A stretch of 64,000 bases of DNA from Pararhodobacter sp. (GCA_020832545.1 JAFIEK010000005.1:1-64000), one strand, 5' to 3'; positions 39,794 through 49,488 are shown, counted from the stretch's first letter. Numbers and translations: made by a program. The notes: generated by a model not told the origin, from the sequence alone.

Positions 39794-41107
39794 ATGGATC
39801 CGCATATCATCGGGCTGATCGGCATGCTGCTGATGCTGGCCATGATCTTTCTGCATGTGCCGATTGGCGTGGCGATGGGGCTGGCGGGGGTATTCACCTT
39901 TGGCATGATCCGGGGCAATTTCGGCCCGGCGCTGACGCTTTTCGGCACCGAAACCGTGGGCAAGGTGGCCTCGATGGAACTGGCGGTGGTGCCGCTGTTC
40001 CTGCTGATGGGGGCATTCGCCACGGTTGGCGGGTTATCGTCTGACCTCTATCGCATCGCCTATGCTCTGGTCGGGCATATGCGCGGCGGGCTGGCGGTGG
40101 CGACGATCGGCGGTTGCGCAGGGTTTGGCGCGGTCTGTGGCTCGTCCATCGCCACCGCCACCACCATGACCCGTGTCGCCATGCCCGAGATGAACAAGCG
40201 CAACTATGCCCCGCGTCTGTCCACCGGCTCTATCGCCGCCGGCGGCACGCTGGGCATGCTGATCCCGCCGTCGATCATTCTGGTGCTCTACGGTGTGCTG
40301 ACCGAGCAGTTTGTGAAAACCCTCTTTGTTGCCGCACTGATCCCGGCGGTGCTGGCGGTGGTGCTGTATGTCGTCACCATCTGGGTTCTGGTGCGCCGCA
40401 ACCCTGAACTGGGCCCGCCGGGCGAGGAACTGCCATGGGTTGAGGTGGGGCGCGCGCTGATGAATGGCTGGGCGGCCATCGTCTTGATGATCACGGTCAC
40501 CGGCGGCATTTATGCGGGCATCTTCTCGGTCAACGAATCTGCGGCGGTGGGGGCGGTGCTGGCCTTTGTGATCGCGCTTCTGCGCGGGCGGCTGACGATG
40601 AAAAGCTTCTGGCTGGCGTTGCGCGACACGGCCGCCACCACCTCGATGATCTATCTGATGATCATCGGCGCCTCGATCTTCACCTATGCCGTCACCCTGT
40701 CGGGTCTGCCAGAGATGATCGTCAACGGTATCCGCGACACCGGCCTGCCGGGCATCTGGGTCGTGGTGTTGTTGATGCTGATGTATATCGTGCTGGGGTC
40801 GATCTTTGACACCATTTCATCCATGGTCATCACCATCCCCTTCGTCTTTCCGCTGATCATCGGCTACGGGTTTGACCCCATCTGGTGGGGCATTCTGACG
40901 GTTATGGTGATCGAGATCGGCATGGTCACGCCGCCGGTGGGGATGAATGTCTTTGTCATGAAAGCCATGCTGCCAAAGACAACGCTACGCACCATCTATG
41001 CGGGTGTCATGCCGTTTCTGCTGGCTGATGTGGTGCGGCTGGCGCTGGTGATCGCCTTTCCGGCGCTGACCCTTGCGCTGGTTGATTTCTTCGCCCTGCC
41101 CAGGTAG
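39794..41107 (+). CDS. TRAP transporter large permease (DctM family), system 2
   Basis: This 437-residue protein has about 12 TM helices. It shows V-P-I-G-V-A-M-G-L-A-G at the N-terminus, G-F-G-A-V-C-G-S-S-I-A-T-A-T-T-M, G-G-T-L-G-M-L-I-P-P-S, G-I-F-S-V-N-E-S-A-A-V-G-A, and G-M-V-T-P-P-V-G-M-N near the end. These are the DctM sodium-coupled transport motifs. It ends the plus-strand catabolic operon and converges with the peptide ABC transporter after a 19-base gap that has no recognisable terminator. Confidence 0.93.
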   Translation: MDPHIIGLIGMLLMLAMIFLHVPIGVAMGLAGVFTFGMIRGNFGPALTLFGTETVGKVASMELAVVPLFLLMGAFATVGGLSSDLYRIAYALVGHMRGGLAVATIGGCAGFGAVCGSSIATATTMTRVAMPEMNKRNYAPRLSTGSIAAGGTLGMLIPPSIILVLYGVLTEQFVKTLFVAALIPAVLAVVLYVVTIWVLVRRNPELGPPGEELPWVEVGRALMNGWAAIVLMITVTGGIYAGIFSVNESAAVGAVLAFVIALLRGRLTMKSFWLALRDTAATTSMIYLMIIGASIFTYAVTLSGLPEMIVNGIRDTGLPGIWVVVLLMLMYIVLGSIFDTISSMVITIPFVFPLIIGYGFDPIWWGILTVMVIEIGMVTPPVGMNVFVMKAMLPKTTLRTIYAGVMPFLLADVVRLALVIAFPALTLALVDFFALPR

Positions 41108-41126
41108 CCGCGCGGCTATGCAAGGG

Positions 41127-42101
41127 TCAGAGCGGGAAGTGACACGCCACCTTGCCCGCGCCGGTGTCCTGCAACAGCGGCTTCTCGGCGCGGCAACGCT
41201 CCTGCGCCTGCGGGCAACGGCTGGCAAAAGCGCAGCCCGGCGGCAGGTTCAGGGGTGAGGGCGGGTCACCGGTGACAATACCTTGCCGCTTGTAGCCGCG
41301 TGACTTGCGCCGCGCGAGCGAGGGCGCGGCCTCCAGCAGAACCGCCGTATAGGGGTGGCGGGGCTTTGAGAACAGGGTGGGCCTGTCAGTGTATTCGACG
41401 ATCTCGCCCAGATACATCACCGCGATATCGTCACAGATGAACTGCACCACGCCCAGATCATGGCTGATGAACAGGTAAGACAGGCCGAATTCCCCTTGCA
41501 ACCGGCGCAGCAGGTTCAGGATCTGCGCCTGTATCGCCACATCCAGCGCCGAGACCGGCTCATCGCAGACGATAAGCTGCGGATTGGTGGCCAGCGCACG
41601 GGCGATGGAGATGCGCTGGCGTTGCCCACCTGAGAACTGGTGCGGGAAAAGTGCCATCTGGTCCGGTCGTAGCCCCACCAGCGCAAAGAGGTCGCGCACC
41701 CGGTCGGCGCGCGCCGCCGGGTCGCCCACATCCATCAGATCCAGCGGTTCGCGCACGATCGCGCCCACCCGTTCGCGCGGGTTGAGCGATGAATACGGGT
41801 CCTGAAAGATCACCTGCAGATGCTTGCGGTAGCGGCGCATCTGGGTCTGCGACAGCGTCATCAGGTCGGTGCCGTCAAAATGCACCTGCCCGCCTGAAGA
41901 TTCCGTCAGCCGGATTGCGGCCATGGCGGTGGTGGTCTTGCCTGAGCCGGATTCGCCCACCAGCCCCAGCGTGCGCCCCGGTGTGAGGTCAAAATCAACC
42001 CCGCGCACCGCACGCAGCACCTGCGGCGGGCTGAACAGCCCGCCCCGGCCCATCTGAAAATCGACCGTCAGGCCACGGACACTCAGCAGCGGGTCACTCA
42101 T
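41127..42101 (-). CDS. Dipeptide/oligopeptide ABC transporter ATPase (DppF/OppF type)
   Basis: This 324-residue ATPase has Walker A G-E-S-G-S-G-K-T-T, signature F-S-G-G-Q-R-Q-R, Walker B L-I-V-C-D-E-P-V-S-A-L-D and the C-terminal oligopeptide-type extension. That extension has a Cys cluster (C-A-F-A-S-R-C-P-Q-A-Q-E-R-C) that binds an iron-sulfur cluster in some homologues. ATG 42101 overlaps the upstream ATPase stop; the longer frame to 42206 is antisense overlap. It is the last gene of the seven-gene operon starting at 49488. Confidence 0.93.
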   Translation of the reverse strand: MSDPLLSVRGLTVDFQMGRGGLFSPPQVLRAVRGVDFDLTPGRTLGLVGESGSGKTTTAMAAIRLTESSGGQVHFDGTDLMTLSQTQMRRYRKHLQVIFQDPYSSLNPRERVGAIVREPLDLMDVGDPAARADRVRDLFALVGLRPDQMALFPHQFSGGQRQRISIARALATNPQLIVCDEPVSALDVAIQAQILNLLRRLQGEFGLSYLFISHDLGVVQFICDDIAVMYLGEIVEYTDRPTLFSKPRHPYTAVLLEAAPSLARRKSRGYKRQGIVTGDPPSPLNLPPGCAFASRCPQAQERCRAEKPLLQDTGAGKVACHFPL

Positions 42102-43132
42102 GCCGGAAGCTCCGCTCTTGTTGTGATGCCCGCGTGGTGGCAGGCGACCGGGTGGCCCCCGTTCTGCAGTGCCGGGATTTCCAGCGCCGGGCGTTGGGCG
42201 CGGCAATGGTCATCGGCCAGCTGACAACGTTCGGCAAAGGCGCAACCTTCACCCAGAAGGTGCAGGGGCGGAACAATGCCGGGGATCTCGGCCAGCGGCG
42301 GCAGGGCCTCGGCCCCCGCAGCCTCGCGCCCCAGAACCGGGATGCAGCCGATCAGCCCGCGGGTGTAGGGATGCAGCGGGTTGTCCAGTATCTGATCCGA
42401 TGTGCCCTGCTCGATGATCCGCCCGGCATACATGACTGCCACCCGGTCCGTCATCTCGGCAATCGCGCCCATGTCATGGGTGATCAGCACGATGGCCACA
42501 CCGAATTCACGCTGGATATCGCGCATCAGATCAAAGATCTGCGCCTGCACGGTCACATCCAGCGCCGTGGTTGGCTCATCCGCGATCAGCAGCTTGGGCC
42601 GGCAGGATATCGCCATGGCGATCATCACCCGCTGGCGCATGCCGCCCGAAAGCTGGTGCGGGTAGGATTGCGCGCGTTTGGCAGGTTCAGGGATGCCCAC
42701 GGTTGCCAGCAGCTCTACCACCTGCTTTTCGGCCTGCGTGCGGCTGACATCCTGATGCAGCAGAATGGCCTCGGTGATCTGGTCGCCGACGGTGAACACC
42801 GGGTTGAGGCTGGTCATCGGCTCCTGAAAGATCATGGCGATCTCGCCGCCGCGCAGCTTGCGCATGCGCCGGGCGCGGGCACGGGTGATATCCTCGCCCT
42901 GAAAATGGATACTGCCACCGGTCACATGGCCCGGCGGGTTGGGCACCAGACCCATCATCGCCAGCGCCGTGATCGACTTGCCGCAGCCGGATTCGCCCAC
43001 GATCCCCAGCGTCTCGCCCGGCTTTACATCAAGGCTGATCCCTGACAGCGCGGTCACGCGCCCGTGGCGGGTGTCGAATTCGACCTTGAGGTCGCGCAGG
43101 CTCATCAGCGCATCGGTCTTTTCAAGGGGCAT
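42098..43132 (-). CDS. Dipeptide/oligopeptide ABC transporter ATPase (DppD/OppD type)
   Basis: This is a 344-residue ATPase. Walker A is G-E-S-G-C-G-K-S, the signature is L-S-G-G-M-R-Q-R and Walker B is [11 protein letters not shown]. An OppD-type C-terminal domain has the Cys cluster C-A-F-A-E-R-C and a later Cys. It pairs with the DppF-type ATPase as a heterodimer. It shares one base with the upstream permease stop and 4 bases with the downstream gene, so the operon is tightly coupled. Confidence 0.93.
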   Translation of the reverse strand: MPLEKTDALMSLRDLKVEFDTRHGRVTALSGISLDVKPGETLGIVGESGCGKSITALAMMGLVPNPPGHVTGGSIHFQGEDITRARARRMRKLRGGEIAMIFQEPMTSLNPVFTVGDQITEAILLHQDVSRTQAEKQVVELLATVGIPEPAKRAQSYPHQLSGGMRQRVMIAMAISCRPKLLIADEPTTALDVTVQAQIFDLMRDIQREFGVAIVLITHDMGAIAEMTDRVAVMYAGRIIEQGTSDQILDNPLHPYTRGLIGCIPVLGREAAGAEALPPLAEIPGIVPPLHLLGEGCAFAERCQLADDHCRAQRPALEIPALQNGGHPVACHHAGITTRAELPA

Positions 43133-44004
43133 CAGCGCGACCTCAGCTTTGGATTGAAGGCGTCATTCAGCCCGTCGCCCACCAGCGACACGGCAAAGAC
43201 GGTCAGGAAGATGGCCAGCCCGGGCAGGGTGACGGGCCACCACGCATCAAGGATGTAATTGCGGTTCTGTCCGATCATCAGGCCCCATGACATGGTGTTG
43301 GGGTCGCCCAGCCCCAGAAATGACAAACCGGCCTCGAACAGGATCGCCACGCCGATGGTCAGCGTGGCCGACACGATCAGGGGCGGCAGCGCGTTGGGCA
43401 GGATCACCCGTGCGATGATCCGCCCGTTGCCAGCCCCGATGGAGCGCGCGGCGGTGACATATTCCAGCTCACGGATGCGCAGAAACTCGGCCCGCGTCAG
43501 GCGGGCGGTCTGCGGCCATGAAACGATGCCGATGGCGAATGCGACGGTCCAGAGCGAGGGCGAGAACAGCGTGACCAGCACCATGGCGAACAGCAGCGCG
43601 GGCAGCACCTGAAAGAACTCGGTCAGGCGCATCAGCAGGTCATCGACCCAGCCGCCGAAATAGCCAGCCAGCGCGCCCATCAGAATGCCGATCACAACGG
43701 TAATCAGCGCCGCCGACAGCCCCACCAGCAACGTAGGGCCGCCGCCTTTCAAGAGGCCGGTCATCATGTCACGGCCCAGAAAATCGGTGCCAAACCAGAT
43801 CCCGGCCTCGTCGCCGGGCGGGGTCAGCGGCATCCAGACAATATCATAGGGGTCAGCGTCATGCAGGAAATGGCCATAAAGCACCAGCCCCACGATGACC
43901 GACAAAAGCGCCAGTCCGAACACGGCAGGCCGGTTTTTCAGAAACTGGCCCCAGGCCTCGCGCAGCGGGCTGACGGCTTCAGGTATGGTATCGGTTTTCG
44001 CCAT
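43132..44004 (-). CDS. Dipeptide/oligopeptide ABC transporter permease (DppC type)
   Basis: This 290-residue inner-membrane permease has six predicted TM helices. The N-terminal F-G-T-D-F-L-G-R-D motif and the EAA loop (A-A-R-S-I-G-A-G-N-G-R-I-I-A-R-V-I-L-P-N-A) are characteristic of DppC/OppC. ATG 44004 was chosen over 44040, which would overlap the DppB-type gene more deeply. It forms the membrane channel together with the preceding permease. Confidence 0.92.
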   Translation of the reverse strand: MAKTDTIPEAVSPLREAWGQFLKNRPAVFGLALLSVIVGLVLYGHFLHDADPYDIVWMPLTPPGDEAGIWFGTDFLGRDMMTGLLKGGGPTLLVGLSAALITVVIGILMGALAGYFGGWVDDLLMRLTEFFQVLPALLFAMVLVTLFSPSLWTVAFAIGIVSWPQTARLTRAEFLRIRELEYVTAARSIGAGNGRIIARVILPNALPPLIVSATLTIGVAILFEAGLSFLGLGDPNTMSWGLMIGQNRNYILDAWWPVTLPGLAIFLTVFAVSLVGDGLNDAFNPKLRSR

Positions 44005-44005
44005 G

Positions 44006-44986
44006 TCAGCGCCCTCCGGTGCGGATGCGGGGATCAGCAAGGCGATAGCTCAGATCGGTGACCAGATTGGCCAGCACCACCACGCCTGAGGCGCAGAACA
44101 GCACCCCCAGAAGCGTGGGGTAATCACGCCTGAGCACCGAATCGAACGCCAGCCGCCCCATGCCGGGCCAGTTGAAAACGGTCTCTACCAAGAGCGCGCC
44201 AGAGATCAGGTTGCCAAACTGGATGCCCGCCACCGTCAGGATCGGCAGCACCGCATTGCGCAGCGCGTGGCGAAAAATCACCGGGCCCTCGCCCAGCCCC
44301 TTGGCGCGCGCGGTGCGCACATAGTCGGCGCCCAGCACCTCGATCATCGAGGCGCGAGAGAGGCGCGCGTATTGCGCCAGAAAGATGATTGCGAGTGTGG
44401 TGGCGGGCAGCACCAGATGATGCGCGACATTGAGCGCATAGGCGAAACCGCCGCCACGAAAGCGCGCGCTCGACATCCCCTCGACCGGGAACATCGGTAC
44501 GATGACCGAAAAGAGGATGATCAGCATCAGCCCGGTCCAGAAAACCGGCGCGGCATAGCCCACGGTGGAAAACACCGACACAAAGCCGGAAAACGGCCCG
44601 TTCGGCCTGCGTGAGGCCAGAACCCCCATCACCACGCCGAGAAAGATGGCGATGACCTGCGCGGTCAGCACCAACAGAACCGTGGGCCAGATGCGCTGGC
44701 CGATCAGTTGCGACACCGGGCGGTCAAAGTAATATGACATCCCAAGATCGAAACGCGCAATATTGGCCAGATAAATGCCCAGCTGCACCGGCAGCGGGCG
44801 GTCCAGCCCGTAGCGGGCACGGATATCGGCCATCATCTGCTCGGTGATGCCCCCCATCTCGCCCGCGATCACCTCGGCCGGGTCACCGGGGGCTGCGTGG
44901 ATCAGAAGGAAATTCAGCACCACGACGCCGACCATCAGGATCAGCCCGTAGCCCAGTCGCCGGAAGATGTAGCGGATCGTGCCCAT
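44006..44986 (-). CDS. Dipeptide/oligopeptide ABC transporter permease (DppB type)
   Basis: This is a 326-residue permease. TM1 (R-L-G-Y-G-L-I-L-M-V-G-V-V-V-L-N-F) is followed by H-A-A-P-G-D-P-A. The EAA-type loop T-A-R-A-K-G-L-G-E-G-P-V-I-F-R-H-A-L-R-N-A is typical of DppB/OppB. Its C-terminal V-L-A-N-L-V-T-D-L-S-Y segment matches family ends. It lies 76 bases after the receptor gene, with a strong hairpin in the gap. Confidence 0.93.
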   Translation of the reverse strand: MGTIRYIFRRLGYGLILMVGVVVLNFLLIHAAPGDPAEVIAGEMGGITEQMMADIRARYGLDRPLPVQLGIYLANIARFDLGMSYYFDRPVSQLIGQRIWPTVLLVLTAQVIAIFLGVVMGVLASRRPNGPFSGFVSVFSTVGYAAPVFWTGLMLIILFSVIVPMFPVEGMSSARFRGGGFAYALNVAHHLVLPATTLAIIFLAQYARLSRASMIEVLGADYVRTARAKGLGEGPVIFRHALRNAVLPILTVAGIQFGNLISGALLVETVFNWPGMGRLAFDSVLRRDYPTLLGVLFCASGVVVLANLVTDLSYRLADPRIRTGGR

Positions 44987-45023
44987 GGCCGGATCGCCCC
45001 TTTTACCTGCCCGTCAGCGATGT

Positions 45024-45050
45024 GCGCGCCGGGAACACAGCCCGGCGCGC
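45024..45050 (-). promoter_or_regulatory. Intercistronic hairpin after the peptide-binding protein gene
   Basis: GCGCGCCGGG (45024-45033) and CCCGGCGCGC (45041-45050) are perfect 10-base arms with a 7-base loop. The stem starts 13 bases after the receptor stop on the minus strand and ends 38 bases before the permease start. There is no T-run. It is probably an mRNA-protecting or attenuating element. Confidence 0.7.
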
Positions 45051-45062
45051 GCGTGGTTTGGC

Positions 45063-46652
45063 TTAGCGGTCCTCAGACCAGTAGACCTCGTCCATCGACT
45101 GCATCGCACCCCAGATAGACACCGGGATGTTGGACAGCCGGTCATCATGGAAGGTGTGGTAGGGCAGCACGTTGAGGAAGTAGATCGGCACCTCGTCGGC
45201 GATGATCTCCTGGAACTCGGCGTAAAGGGCGGTGCGGCGCTCAGCGTCCACCTCCTGTGCGGCTTCGTCCAGCAACGCGTCCACCCGTTCGTTGGCATAG
45301 CCCTGCGTGTTCGACCAGATGACGGGGCGGATGTTCGACGACAGATAGGTGCGATGAACGCCGATGACCGGATCGCCCCAGTTGAACACCAGATCCATGG
45401 TCAGGTCGAAATCACCCGACGACACGCGCCCCGCCCATGTGGGAAAGTCAGGGGCGGCGCGCACATCCACATCAATACCGACGCGGCGCAGTTGCGAGCG
45501 GATGTATTCGGCCACGTTCTGCTGCTGCTCTGCCGTTCCGGGAATGTAATCAATGGTCAGCGTGAAGCGGTTGCCGTCGCTGCCACGTTCATGCCCGGCT
45601 TCGTCCAGAAGTGCGTTGGCGCGGTCCACATCCAGATCGTAAGCCTCGATTTCGGGGTTGAAGAAGGGCGAGGATTCGATGATCGGCCCGCGCTGCGGCT
45701 CGGACGTGCCGCGATGCAGCGCGTTGATAATGAAATCACGGTCCACGGCATAGGCGATCGCCTGACGCACGCGAACATCATCGAGCGGTTCGCGGCGGGT
45801 GTTGAAGGCCAGCCAGTTGAGCGCGCCGATCCCCTCATAGCCGCGGGTGGTGAAATCCAGCCCCGAAACACCTTCCAGACGGCGGATTCCCTGGCTTTCC
45901 GAGAAATAGGGCAGCATATCGGCCTCGCCCGCTTCCATCGCCAGCACCAGTGTGGAAGGGTCGCGCACGATGCGGATGATCATGCGGTCAAGATAGGGGC
46001 GGCCCTCGATGAAGAAATCATCGAACCGCTCCAGCGTGATCTGCTCACCCGGCCGGAACTCTACCAGACGGAAGGGGCCAGAGCCCACAGGCTCGTTATT
46101 GGCCGGGTGGTTGGCGACATCTTGGCCGTCACCATAGACATGCTCAGGAATGATGGGCGACAGCGCCGAGCTGAGCGCCAGCAAAAGCGCCGGATGCGGA
46201 TGGCTGAGGCGGAAGATAGCGGTGTGGTCATCGGGCGTTTCCACCTCTTCGACCGGGGCGAACATGGTCTGGAACGGGTGGTTGGCCTTGATCGTCATGA
46301 TCGAGAACGCCACATCGGATGAGGTGATGGGCTCGCCGTCATGGAACACCGCGTTCTGCACCAGATTGACGGTCAGGCTGAGCCCGTCATCGGCCCATTC
46401 CCAGCTTTCGGCCAGATAGGGCTGCGGGTTCCATTCATCATCATAGCGCAGGAGCGAGGCAAAGATCTGCGTGCCGGGAACGCCGGTGGCGATGCCCGAT
46501 TGCACGGCAGGGTTAAGGTGGCGGGGTGCCTGGGTCGAGATGATCACCAGTTCGCCCCCCTGGCGCGGCTCGGCGGCAAGCATGCCCGGCGCCAGACCCA
46601 GCGCCATTGCTGATGCCACAGCACCGAACAGTATGCGTCTTGTCAGTTTCAT
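45063..46652 (-). CDS. ABC transporter solute-binding protein, family 5 (peptide-type)
   Basis: This 529-residue periplasmic receptor of the DppA/OppA class has a signal peptide (hydrophobic stretch about residues 8-26, ending M-L-A-A-E). Typical elements are L-A-E-S-W-E-W-A-D-D-G-L-S-L-T near the start, V-A-F-S-I, N-E-P-V-G-S-G-P-F-R-L, and D-D-V-R-V-R-Q-A-I-A-Y-A-V-D-R. The ligand could be a peptide or another amide-containing compound, given the M20 peptidase and amidohydrolase upstream in the operon. Confidence 0.92.
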   Translation of the reverse strand: MKLTRRILFGAVASAMALGLAPGMLAAEPRQGGELVIISTQAPRHLNPAVQSGIATGVPGTQIFASLLRYDDEWNPQPYLAESWEWADDGLSLTVNLVQNAVFHDGEPITSSDVAFSIMTIKANHPFQTMFAPVEEVETPDDHTAIFRLSHPHPALLLALSSALSPIIPEHVYGDGQDVANHPANNEPVGSGPFRLVEFRPGEQITLERFDDFFIEGRPYLDRMIIRIVRDPSTLVLAMEAGEADMLPYFSESQGIRRLEGVSGLDFTTRGYEGIGALNWLAFNTRREPLDDVRVRQAIAYAVDRDFIINALHRGTSEPQRGPIIESSPFFNPEIEAYDLDVDRANALLDEAGHERGSDGNRFTLTIDYIPGTAEQQQNVAEYIRSQLRRVGIDVDVRAAPDFPTWAGRVSSGDFDLTMDLVFNWGDPVIGVHRTYLSSNIRPVIWSNTQGYANERVDALLDEAAQEVDAERRTALYAEFQEIIADEVPIYFLNVLPYHTFHDDRLSNIPVSIWGAMQSMDEVYWSEDR

Positions 46653-46717
46653 GGTCGTCTCCCTGTTTCTTGTGTCGTTACAGTATCCGTGCGCCCGGTT
46701 TGCCGGGCATCACCCAT

Positions 46718-47860
46718 TCAGCTTGTGCCTATTCTTTCCAAAAGCGCGGTCAGAAGCCGCGCACGCGGTTCCAGTGATGAGATCAACGCGTATTCCTGAT
46801 GCGTATGCGGACCGCCACCGATCACGCCCAGCCCGTCCAGCGTGGGCAGGCCTACAGCGGCGGTAAAGTTCCCGTCCGAGCCGCCACCGGCCACGCGCTC
46901 ACCATTGAGCGGTATGCCCAGATCATCCGCACAAGCGCAGGCCAGATCAAAGAGCGCCTGAATTTCCGGGGTTTTCTCATAGGGTGGGCGATACAGGCCG
47001 GGCTCCAGCGTAAGCCGGGCCTTGGGGTGGCGTGGCTTCAAAGCCGTCAGCGCGGCGCGCAGTTCCTCGGCCTCTGTCGGGCCGGGAACGCGGGCGTAGA
47101 TTGTGGCCTCGCACCTGTCAGGCACGCTGTTTTCAAACTCACCGCCCTGGATCAGGCCGATATTGACCGCGAAATCGCGGGCATGATCGGTCAGCGCCTC
47201 GATCGCCAGCACCTGATGGGCCATTTCGCGGATCGCGCTTACCCCCTTTTCATGCTCGGCCCCGGCATGCGCCGAAAGCCCGTCAACGCGCAGATGATAG
47301 CGCACCATGCCGTGCCGCGCGACGGTCAATGCACCGCCCCCGCCCGAGGGTTCCAGCACCAGCGCGCAAGCCGCGCGCGCGGCCTCTGCCTGAATGGCAT
47401 CGCGCGAGGTGGGGCTGCCCAGCTCTTCATCGGGGATCATCATCACCGTGACCGGCAGATGGGGCCGCCGCCCCTGCGCCAGCAGATGCGCCAGCGCGGC
47501 AAAACCCAGCACGTTGCCGCCCTTCATGTCATAGGCGCCGGGGCCATAAAGGCGATCCCCCTCACGCCGCAGGGGCAAGGGGCCGTCCAGCGTGCCCAGC
47601 GGGTGCACGGTATCCATATGGCCCAGCATTAGAATGCCCGGCCCCTCTGTCTGCCCGGCAATCCGTCCGATCAGAATGTCCCCGCAGCCGCCCTGCCCCG
47701 CCTGTCGCTCGATACGCGCGCCCATGGCGCGCAGCCGGTCCTCGGCCAGATCGGCCATCCGGTTGACCGCCGCCGCATCGGACGAGGGGCTTTCAACTAA
47801 GACCCAGCGCCCGATTTCTTCGGCCAGAGCGGTGGCTTCAAGGGCGGCCACCTTGGTCAT
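46718..47860 (-). CDS. M20-family metallopeptidase (glutamate carboxypeptidase-like)
   Basis: This is a 380-residue di-zinc hydrolase. The first zinc His and catalytic Asp are in L-G-H-M-D-T-V-H, the bridging Asp in A-Y-D-M-K-G-G, the catalytic Glu/zinc Glu pair in D-E-E-L-G-S and the late ligand region in G-G-G-S-D-G-N-F-T-A. It resembles carboxypeptidase G2/ArgE-type enzymes that remove a C-terminal Glu or deacylate amino acids. No signal peptide is evident. It overlaps the amidohydrolase gene by 4 bases and precedes the receptor gene by 65 bases, so it probably hydrolyses what the transporter imports. Confidence 0.9.
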   Translation of the reverse strand: MTKVAALEATALAEEIGRWVLVESPSSDAAAVNRMADLAEDRLRAMGARIERQAGQGGCGDILIGRIAGQTEGPGILMLGHMDTVHPLGTLDGPLPLRREGDRLYGPGAYDMKGGNVLGFAALAHLLAQGRRPHLPVTVMMIPDEELGSPTSRDAIQAEAARAACALVLEPSGGGGALTVARHGMVRYHLRVDGLSAHAGAEHEKGVSAIREMAHQVLAIEALTDHARDFAVNIGLIQGGEFENSVPDRCEATIYARVPGPTEAEELRAALTALKPRHPKARLTLEPGLYRPPYEKTPEIQALFDLACACADDLGIPLNGERVAGGGSDGNFTAAVGLPTLDGLGVIGGGPHTHQEYALISSLEPRARLLTALLERIGTS

Positions 47861-49488
47861 CCGTCCAGCGGGAAATGGACACCGCCCAGAACGGTTCCGG
47901 CTATCCGCAGCTCGCGCAGGTTTGCCGGGTCAGTGTCCAGCGGGTCATCGTGGAGAACGCAGAAATCAGCACGCTTGCCGCAACTGATCGAGCCGATCTC
48001 ATGATCCAGCTTCAGCACATGCGCGGCCCCCATGGTGATGCAGTAAAGCCCCTGAGCCAGGCTGATCTGCTGTGTATTGCCCAGTACACGGTCGCTTTCT
48101 GTACGCCGGTTGATCGCGCACCAGGCGGTGAACAAGGGCCCCATCGGCGTGACCGGCGCATCGGAATGAATGGCAAAGTTGCCGCCCCAGACCTCGGCGG
48201 CGTCAAAGCAGGCGTTCATCCGCGCAGCGCGGTCAGGCCCCAAGGTCTTTTCCCAATGGGTATCACCGAAATAATAGAGATGGTTGCCGAACAGGTTGAC
48301 CGTGAGGCCCAGTTTGCGCATGCGCTCGAACTGGGCACGGTCGGCCATTTGAACATGCTCCAGCGTGTGGCGCAGATCGGCATCACCGGCCCCCAGCAGG
48401 GCCGCCGCCATCGCCTCACAGGCCAGTTCCGAGGCCGCGTCGCCATTGGTGTGAATGTTCATCTTTACCCCGGAGCGGTGCAACACCTTGACGGTATTCA
48501 TGAAATCTTCAACCGGCATGTTCCAGATGCCCTGATCGGTGCCGGTATAGTAGCCCGGCGCCTTCAGCTTTGCGGTCCAGCCCTGAATGGAGCCGTCGGT
48601 GAACAGCTTGGCGCGTCCCAGATGCAGCTTGTCCGTCGACATGGCTCGCAGGTCCAGCGCGCGCTCGACCTCAAGCGCGGGGTCTTTGCGCATGGCATTC
48701 ATGATCGGCACATAGCGGATTGGAAAGCTCTCTTCGCCGGTAATGCGCAACTGGCGCGTGACCTCTTCATCCTCCAGCTCGGCGAAATGGTCGGTCACGG
48801 TGGTCACACCCACCCGGCGCGACAGTTCGGCGTAAGCACGCAACCCGGCCTCATCCCCCAGCGCACGGAAGGTGATGTTGGCGTGGGCCATTAGGGGGCC
48901 CATCGCGGCGAATTCCTGCAATTCGCCGGTGGTGCGGCCGTCTTCATCGGTGACAACGCCCGGCACATTGGCGCCCTGCTCCATCCCCACCGCGCTCAGC
49001 CCGGCGGTGTTGGTGTTGAGGACATGCAGGCTGGAATGCATCAGCATCACGGGGTGATCGGTTGACACCCGGTCCAGAACATCGCGGTCAATCCGTCCGG
49101 ATATGCGCGACGGGTCAAAGCCGAAGCCCACCACCGGCTTGCCCTTCTCAGTCCGCTCGGCCACCGCGCGCAGCCGCGCAACAATGGCCTCGGCGCTGGT
49201 CACACCGGGCCAGTTGCGGCCCTCGGGGTCAAGGCGGGCGTAATGGCCGCAATAGCTGAACCGGAATATCCCGCCGGCGCTGACATGGGCATGCGCCTCA
49301 ACAAGGCCGGGCATCAACACCTTGTCGGCATAGCGATCATCGACTGTGGCACCGCCCCACAGGGCCGCCACACCGGCATCCCCGACCGCCAGAATCTGGC
49401 CGTCACGAACCATGACATGGGTGGCAAGTGGGCGGTTGTGATCCATGGTGATGATCTTGCGTGCCCGGTAGACGATAGCCTGCCCCAT
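47857..49488 (-). CDS. Amidohydrolase family 3 protein (YtcJ-like)
   Basis: This 543-residue metal-dependent amidohydrolase has the N-terminal ligands in V-E-A-H-A-H-V. Further metal or substrate residues are I-H-T-N-G-D, L-E-H-V-Q-M, and I-H-S-D-A-P-V-T-P with the late Asp. The family hydrolyses N-substituted formamides and related amides. ATG 49488 is preceded by AAAGGGA. It is the first gene of an operon with an M20 peptidase and a peptide-type ABC importer, so it may open or trim an imported amide. Confidence 0.88.
   Translation of the reverse strand: MGQAIVYRARKIITMDHNRPLATHVMVRDGQILAVGDAGVAALWGGATVDDRYADKVLMPGLVEAHAHVSAGGIFRFSYCGHYARLDPEGRNWPGVTSAEAIVARLRAVAERTEKGKPVVGFGFDPSRISGRIDRDVLDRVSTDHPVMLMHSSLHVLNTNTAGLSAVGMEQGANVPGVVTDEDGRTTGELQEFAAMGPLMAHANITFRALGDEAGLRAYAELSRRVGVTTVTDHFAELEDEEVTRQLRITGEESFPIRYVPIMNAMRKDPALEVERALDLRAMSTDKLHLGRAKLFTDGSIQGWTAKLKAPGYYTGTDQGIWNMPVEDFMNTVKVLHRSGVKMNIHTNGDAASELACEAMAAALLGAGDADLRHTLEHVQMADRAQFERMRKLGLTVNLFGNHLYYFGDTHWEKTLGPDRAARMNACFDAAEVWGGNFAIHSDAPVTPMGPLFTAWCAINRRTESDRVLGNTQQISLAQGLYCITMGAAHVLKLDHEIGSISCGKRADFCVLHDDPLDTDPANLRELRIAGTVLGGVHFPLDG

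Noticed and set aside
44979-46322. 447-codon plus-strand frame
   Set aside because: It is antisense to the peptide-binding protein gene, which has a signal peptide and family motifs.
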